Origin: Xylogone sp. PMI_703
Taxonomy: Eukaryota; Ascomycota; Leotiomycetes
Assembly: GCA_021399445.1 (NCBI GenBank)
Contig: JAJTUQ010000001.1
Span: forward strand, 3,720,001 to 3,784,000
Direction: 5' to 3'
DNA length: 64,000 bases
A model generated the notes under the pieces. The model saw nothing but the letters and a program-made list of their open reading frames with translations, ran no database searches and was not told the origin of the DNA. Shown here piece after piece: positions 58,001-64,000 of this stretch (its first letter is position 1; each line of letters opens with the position of its first letter). Position numbers and translations under genes: made by a program.

Positions 58001-59018
58001 TGCTCACGTGTAGGAGCATATCTGAAATACAAGCTGCAGATGATTCCTCAAAAGTTGACAAGACGCTCCAGATTCGATAAACCTTTTCTTCCATTTTTTC
58101 TTCCTCCTCACGGATTGCAACGCGCCGTTCCTCATCGGTCAAGCCCTCCAACTTTTGGCCATTGTCATTGACATCTGCAGAGGAGGCGAGCCGTACATTC
58201 CAGAATTTGTGTATCATGTAACACTCAGGGTGCCAATGTTGATTCTGGCCATTGCGAAAAATCTCGACAAATTGTTTCAGGATAGCAGTTTGACACCCAT
58301 TGCATCTCTGAGCGAATTGCGTCGAGTAGTGATAATGACAATATACTTGCCCATCGTGCTCATAATAACTGTCTTGAGCACCGAAGACAGTGGGGCAGAC
58401 GGAACAGGTAAAATGATCAATGTGGTATTTGCGGTCGAGCGCGGTAATGTAGGATCCACGGAGTGCACCGTTGCATTTGAAGCAGATGAGATCAAGTCGA
58501 CGGAAGTAATCGGTCTCACAAAGGGGATACTGTCCTTCTCCACTCTCCTCATCGACTGGAAAGAACTTGGATGCGACAATATCACCGCAATCCTATAGTC
58601 GTTAGCATGCAATCAATTGATAGATATTCTGCAAGGTACGCACCCGACAGCGAAAACAATCCAAATGGTAGGTGCCACCTAGAGCTCGAACAAACTGGCC
58701 CGTTAAAGCTTCACCACACTTTTTACACACTCTGAGCTGCCCACTTGCAGTCCTTCCATGCCGTGTTCGCGATCGAGTGCGTTCTCCGCCACTTCTGTGT
58801 GAATCGGCGCTTCGATCTCTCTCTTTACTATTTGCCCTTATGGGAGAGGCTGACCTGTTGTCCTCTGAGGCCTGGGGTGCATTAAGTCTCGCTGATTGTT
58901 CATCTTGCTGCTGTGTACTGATCTCTCTATCTGAGTAATATCGATTTCCACTGTCGGTATGTGGCTGTCCATAATATCTTCCGTCCCCGGGTGGGGCTCC
59001 CTCAGAGTGAGGATCCAT
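55083..59018 (-). CDS. LIM-domain Rho GTPase-activating protein (Rga1-type)
   Basis: Four exons, 58644-59018, 57887-58592, 55780-57833 and 55083-55721, introns 51, 53 and 57 nt; 1257 aa. Order: disordered Arg/Ser N-terminus; LIM1 (VCKKCGEALTGQF..HLDCF, about 97-160); LIM2 (CFKCNGALRGSYI..CSVC, about 162-225); part of a further zinc finger (CNGCQTAILKQFV..HPEC). A helical region follows, then another LIM near 480-535 (CPACRRPIEDECARLGERRW, CTNCESH). A disordered linker leads to the RhoGAP domain, about 850-1045, with arginine-finger loop GVFRKNGNIKRLN and LPDPLMTFKLH. The tail is Gln/Pro/His-rich (poly-Gln about 55355-55385). Rga proteins stimulate GTP hydrolysis by Cdc42/Rho at sites of polarised growth. 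Intron 2 (57834-57886) most likely uses a GC donor (AAAG|GCAAGT). Confidence 0.95.
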
Positions 59019-60531
59019 GGTGGCAGACGAGGAGAGGCTCGCCTGTTCTGCAGCTTTAATATACTTCCTTATCTAAAGTATCTGCTTGAAACACTCTGGA
59101 GAATATCTCGTCCTCGGTTCGTGCCTGGTGTTCTAAGGATGGGCTAGAGAGCAACGTGTAACCAGCCACCTCGAACTCCCTTCTGACAGTTAATGGGAGT
59201 CTTAGAGTATCGAGTCGCGAGGCCACTGCCAATTGGCCTCTGCATGTGCGCTTTGTGCTGGCAAGCCAAATTCATCGAATGGTCAAGATGCTCGACTTGA
59301 AACAGGGATAGCTAACGCCTGGGGTAGTCGTGTGGCACTCCTCGATGATGGAGTCGGCACCTTGCGAGTATCGCGTCTGCATGCAAGTAAGGATTGAAAT
59401 GCGTCGCTTGCAAGGTTGCGACTACAAGTGGACTTTGGGACGTGGAGATGGTGTAAATAGTTCGACTTGATCCTGGAGCAGGTGGATGGTGGCTGGCACA
59501 AGGGGAATGATTGCGATCGTGTCTCTCGAAGTAGTGGCTGCGATGGCGAACGATCAGCATGAACGAAAATAAAGAACCTGAATGAGGCAGTGGAACGCGT
59601 AGCGAAGAGATGGAAAGTAGAGAACTGGAGCGTGGTCGGGGGGTAGTTGGAATGTGAATGTTTCGCTGGTGCTGGGTGCTACTTGGAAGCCCAAGTTGCA
59701 GTGCTCCTTCCGTGTACTAATTAGTCTGCCCGCTAAGCAGGTGACTTCCTTCACGTCACAGTTATTACAACGCGACGACTTTTAAGACCTTAATCACAGT
59801 TCATAAATTTCGCGACTCCTTTTATGACAGGGTAATGCGCTCTACGGTAGGAGCTTGCAACTCCTGGACTACAATTCTACAGCAGGAGCAGCGCACAGCC
59901 TGCTCACGGCAGTAATAATAGACGCCACACAGACTCGTAGCGCAGCCGTTGTTTGGAATCTTTTAAGTGTTTGTACTCGGCAAAGATAGCAGATGTCAGC
60001 GAAAATGCTTCTTCATAGCGGAGAACGACTTCTGGATGCTTGCTGCTTCTGGCACCAGTGAGTCTTTCTCGCTATGATGGAGGTGGATATTAATCGATAC
60101 ATAGAGTCATTGCCTCCAAATTCACTGTATGGAGCCTTTTTGAGCTCTGAAGATCTTTTGATAGCATGGCTGCATCGTACCTGAGTACGGTACGCTCTCC
60201 CCCAGCTAGTCTACTCCTGGCCTTGGAAGAAGGTAACAATCGGGGTAGAGCAGTTACTTGGAGAGGTGACGAAGCCAATAGAACAGTCTCATCTTTAAGA
60301 GCATAGATGATCTACTGGATCACGACGAGAAATATGTAACTGACCGCAACCACAATCTCTCTCTCTCTTACCGTAGGTTTTGAAGAGAGCTCTCAAGCTG
60401 CCTTCCCGGCTCTGATTGGCTGCTGGCATAAGCGAGCCTTGCGTCCCCATCTAAGCGAGCCTTGTCTCGACGACCACTCGGCGTCGTGATACCTTGATGC
60501 TCCTCCCCCACTCCATCTCAAGTATCAACAC
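59019..60531. promoter_or_regulatory. 1.5 kb divergent upstream region of RhoGAP and E2-like genes
   Basis: No coding potential supported. It contains a CT microsatellite at about 60356-60369 and a 13-bp direct repeat TAAGCGAGCCTTG at 60429-60441 and 60452-60464, about 70-100 bp before the E2-like ATG. The repeat is a candidate cis element. Long 5' regions are common for polarity genes. Confidence 0.5.
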
Positions 60532-62346
60532 ATGAAACGTCAAAGAAGAAGGTTCGGTTTGCACCTTGCGAGGCCCTCCATAGCAATACGCAATGTCGAA
60601 CCACTCGATTATTCGAATTACAAGGGTATGCAATGCGTATGCAGGCTATCTGTCACAAGGCTGACAGCGGGGTTGTAGGAATTGAGTGAGATCCAGAAGT
60701 CAAATGACCTGTGTGAGTGTGCCTGAGACACGTTCTATATAGCGGCCCAACATCAGGTATACTAATGTTTCATCATACTCTAGCTCTTGCAGTTGCATGC
60801 AGAGATGTGGATGTTCGTAACGTGAAAGCCATCATCATTGGGCCGCCGGACACGCCGTATGAATTCGGCTTCTTTGAGGTTCGTCGCGGTAGCTCATGTT
60901 TATTGACTAATGTTCCACTAACATCTCTTTGAAGTTTGGAGTCAAGTTTGGTAGAGGTAGGTCAGCATCTGCATATCATTGAAAGCTCAGGAGCTGAAGG
61001 AGTATTTAGAGTACCCGGGTAAACCTCCATCGGTCCAGGCTACAACTACAAATGGAGGAAGATGCCGATTCAACCCAAATATATATGCCCAGGGAAAAGT
61101 CTGCTTGTGAGTTAAGCTTGCACCAAACTATTGCTGTGGCATTTTACTAATTGCATAAAAAGGTCAATCCTAGGGTAAATATATAGTGTTATCAGAACTC
61201 TTCGGATTTGCTAGATCTAACTTTAATTGTCCGACAGAACATGGCGTGGCGAGCGCGGAGAAGAATGGTCATCTGCACAGGGTCTTGAATCGATCTTGAT
61301 CTCTATCCAAAGTTTAATGTCTTCCAACCCGTACGAGAATGAACCAGGTTTTGAGAATGCCAACGATGAGAGTGATAAGAAGAACCAAAAGGATTACGTA
61401 GCAAAGGTTAGTGATAAACATTGTTCACTTGGACCTTACTCACTTTTTCTCTATCTAATAGATCAGACACGAAACACTCCGTATCAGCGTTATAAATCGG
61501 ATGGAGGAGTATCTAGGAATCCTGCCCAATGGATTAAGAGTACAGACAGTCACGGCCGCATTGGAGGAAGATAGCGAGAATGATTCAGACAATATTGTTG
61601 ACATGTCAGACTCTGCAGTCAACTTTGAACCGTTCAAAGATCTTTGCAAGCGGCGATTTATGTGGTACTACGAGTCATACCTCCATGCTATTAGCAAGGC
61701 CAAGTCTGAAGTTGCTGATGGCGAGTCGTTTGTACGTATGCCGTTTGAGTGCACAGGGAACGCAATGGATGGTAAATTCAACTATCAGGAACTTGAGAAC
61801 CGTCTTGGACGTATCCGGAAGGCATTGGAAGAGGAAACTGCTTCCTGGGCAGATGAGGGCTTGACTCTCCACAAAAAAGAGAGCGGTCTTGCCTGTAACT
61901 TGCAGCGTCAGTATGAGCAGGTGGTTGAGCACTACAAGCAGAATCAAAGCGTCACTGTTGATATTGAACTTGTTGATAAGAACCCCTTTGTTTGGGCGGT
62001 CACATATTTCGGTCGTCCAATGACTAATTTGGATGGTGGTCTCTTCCGCATAAAAATTAATATCAGCCCACGATTTCCTGAGGAGCAGCCAAGAGCTAGA
62101 TTTGAGACACCTTTGTTCCATCATCGGATCTCCCCCGATGGGACCCCATGCTATTTCCCAAAACGTGGGGAAGACATCAGATCGCATATCGAGGCTCTTA
62201 TCGAGGCTTTGGAAGAAGAATCGCCACCATATGACCCTCGCACTACGGTCAATCCTGAGGCTTCAAAGCTCTACTGGGGCTCTGCAGAAGACAGGAAAAC
62301 TTATAACCGAAAGCTCAGAAGAGCAGTTCAACGAAGCATGGAGTAA
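60532..62346 (+). CDS. UBE2Z-like ubiquitin-conjugating enzyme with a second UBC-like domain
   Basis: Eight exons: 60532-60636, 60679-60712, 60784-60878, 60935-60956, 61010-61106, 61163-61174, 61238-61406, 61462-62346; introns 42-71 nt, all phases fit, 472 aa. First UBC domain about 36-175: KAIIIGPPDTPYEFGFFEFG, YPGKPPSVQATTTNGG, FNPNIYAQGKVCLSILGTWR with active Cys117 (NPN in place of HPN, as in UBE2Z), SPAQ-like WSSAQGLESILISIQSLM and YENEPGF, then IRHETLRISV. A second UBC-like fold lies about 330-460 (FVWAVTYFGRPMTNLDGG, RFPEEQPRARFETPLFHH). It has Cys408 at the canonical distance from HHRI in SPDGTPCYFP. UBE2Z charges ubiquitin or FAT10 from UBA6; the partner here is unknown. Exon 1 (MKRQRRRFGLHLARPS) resembles fungal homologues. 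The stop TAA may be spliced out (see findings). Confidence 0.85.
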
Positions 62347-63157
62347 GTACAATAGTATAAGACCTTGTCTCATCTCATTTTACTTATATTCATAGGGAAT
62401 GAGTACGCCTCCTTAAGTGATAGGGAATTGCCTATGTAACAATGTTGCTGCACCATTTCAGCTGGGTTGCTTTCTATCTGGGTCATTTGCAAACGGACTG
62501 GCGTTTTTATAGGGAGGCTATTAGGCATTAACTAGCGAGTCTGGCGTAAATGTGGGTTTTCTATGGAATGAAATACATGGAGTTGGACTGCTTCTGGTTG
62601 GCTTGGGAATAGGTACTGGCGAGTGTGGATAGACTTGGGTTCAAGTGGGAACCTCTACTGAAAACGATGGATTTTTTACAATGAAATACAGGCTCTAGCT
62701 GTTTGGGCTGTAGAATTAGCAATCGTATGCTTGTAAGGGTACATCTTCTATTATTACTTGTTCCCTATGAGCACTTGGAATCCCCTGAATACATTGTACG
62801 GTGTTCCAAAACGGTCAGACACGAGCTAACATAGGGACAGCCTTTCAAACACCTACTGGTCATCCCAAAGGCGGAAAGGGCTCATTGTAGAAAGGCCCTA
62901 ATGGCCACGCATACACTAGAAATGCTTTCTGAGGTGGTCAATATGGTAGTATAATTCTTAGCTTAGCACATCCATATACCCCTAGGGAGGTCTCAGGGGA
63001 CAGGTACCACCTGCTCCCGCTGGACATAAATAACTATCATCATCTTCTTCTTCCACTATTACAATAATTAACCCTTATCAATTATGCACACATGACCTCA
63101 GAAAACCCGCTACCCTCCGATAAATGTCTAGAACAACGAAACTGTTCATGACCACGC
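62347..63157. other. Convergent spacer
   Basis: 810 bp between the ends of the E2-like and ERG26 genes. It should contain both terminators; no gene, repeat or RNA recognised. Confidence 0.4.
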
Positions 63158-64000
63158 CTACTGCCCCTTCTTTTCCGTATTCTTCTTCTCCAGTTCCACA
63201 AACCACGCCACTCCCTTCTCAATCCCCTCCTTCAAGGGGACAATAGGTTTATAACCCAATCTCGTCTTCGCCTTGCTGATATTATAGTATCTCGTCATAC
63301 AACTATACTTAACCTGCCGCCTGGTCAACTTAGGCGTTCTCCCAATCAACCACATCACCCACTCAGCTGCACCCCCCGCGGCAAGCATCAAATCCTTAGG
63401 TAGATGCCACACGTGGTCGATACCCTTGTCAGAACCACCCGCCTTCCATACCATGCGTGCGAAATCCCAAAAGTATACTGGAGAGTCATTGGTGATGAAG
63501 AAGACCTCGCCATCAACTTTCTCGTAGTCTAGTGGTGCGGTGGACAGGGTGGAGGTGTGAAGAAGGGCGCGGGCAGCGAGACAGTGTGCGTGCGCGACAT
63601 TCACCACGTAGGTGAAGTCGAAGAGGTTGTCGTTCTCGCCCAGCTGGTACCGGGTTTGGTTATTCTTAAGGACGTTGAGGATCGGTGGGAGGAGTTGGAC
63701 GTCGCCAGGCCCGAAGATGGAGGCTGGGCGGATGGCGGCTGTGAGGAGTTTGGGGGAGCGATTTGCGGCTATGACAAGGGTTTCTGCTTCAGCCTGAGAT
63801 TCGAATTAGTATTCTTTCAATTTCTTCAGTAGCTTTGAGCATAAGGAGAGGTTGTACCTTTGTCAAAGAGTAGTACTCTGTTTGGTTCTTAGGAGCAATG
63901 ATGGGCCACCGCTCATCTGCGTTGATGAGATCTGAAGCATTGTCGCTGACGACGCTTGCTGAACTGGTGTATACCAATGCCTTAACATCAGTCTTCTGGC
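63158..64000 (-). CDS. ERG26: Sterol-4-alpha-carboxylate 3-dehydrogenase (3-beta-HSD family, ERG26), 5' part beyond the window
   Basis: Two exons are visible: 63158-63793, and 63858 to beyond 64000. The 64-nt intron (GTACAA to CTCAG) separates EYYSLTK from AEAETLVIAAN. The Tyr and Lys of EYYSLTK are the catalytic YxxxK pair of 3-beta-hydroxysteroid dehydrogenase/isomerases. TSSASVVSD before it supplies the catalytic Ser. RPASIFGPGD, FDFTYVVNVAHAHCLAARAL and the C-terminal RYYNISKAKTRLGYKP are typical of ERG26. The enzyme oxidatively decarboxylates the C4-carboxyl sterol in the C4-demethylation step of ergosterol synthesis at the ER, with NAD(P). A hydrophobic patch (AAEWVMWLIG) may help membrane attachment. 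The Rossmann start (GxxGxxG) lies outside the window. Confidence 0.9.

Noticed and set aside
58277..58612. 111-codon minus ORF over the LIM region
   Set aside because: Wrong frame of RhoGAP exon 2, which has no internal ATG at its start and so is easily missed.
59820..59910. tRNA-like string around GCGCTCTACGGTAGGAGC
   Set aside because: No acceptor stem pairing and no proper A/B boxes in either orientation.

Overview
The window looks like nuclear DNA of a filamentous ascomycete (Pezizomycotina). The evidence is short GT-AG introns (mostly 42-100 nt) with CTRAY-like branch points, a palC pH-response gene, a Gal80-like gene, a KRE9/KNH-type GPI wall protein, and closest-looking homologues of filamentous fungi throughout. 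A leotiomycete is my guess and is not proven. I rebuilt multi-exon genes by hand from splice sites and reading-frame phase; nothing was aligned by computer.

Layout. (1) 1-7.8 kb is an AT-rich, gene-poor accessory stretch. It holds a truncated SDR reductase, a cis-CaaD-like tautomerase, a small secreted protein and a decayed cytosolic tryptophanyl-tRNA synthetase. (2) 7.8-21.5 kb is a dense housekeeping block: nucleolin-like NSR1/GAR2, complex I 12 kDa subunit, mitoribosomal mL54, the divergent TFIID pair TAF7/TAF3, a small unknown, palC, a single-pass membrane protein and a DAL5-type transporter. (3) 21.5-34.9 kb is accessory again: a repeat-rich GPI wall protein, a decayed F-box gene and a 14-TM DHA2 efflux pump, separated by long gene-free stretches. 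(4) 35.0-37.5 kb is an RBR ubiquitin ligase. (5) 37.5-42.6 kb is a 5 kb gene desert with GTAC-rich tandem repeats. (6) 42.6-64 kb is compact again: a second membrane protein, RPB4, TRS23, RPN10, borealin, TMA22/DENR, a conserved fungal unknown, a GAL80-like protein, a LIM-RhoGAP, a tandem-UBC E2-like protein and ERG26 (cut by the window edge).

How they work together. Most genes are individually placed housekeeping functions. Themes are transcription (TAF7, TAF3, RPB4), ubiquitin-proteasome (RBR E3, E2-like, RPN10), ribosome and translation (NSR1, mL54, TMA22), and cell surface, trafficking and polarity (GPI protein, two membrane proteins, TRS23, RhoGAP). Many are arranged as divergent pairs sharing 0.4-0.5 kb promoters.

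I found no operon-like or clearly novel multi-gene system. The most unusual items are the tandem-UBC protein with a 12-nt micro-exon beside its catalytic cysteine, the TRS23 start codon split by an intron, the TAF7/TAF3 pair, and the multi-intron tryptophanyl-tRNA synthetase pseudogene. No tRNA or rRNA gene, intact transposon or CRISPR-like array was recognised.
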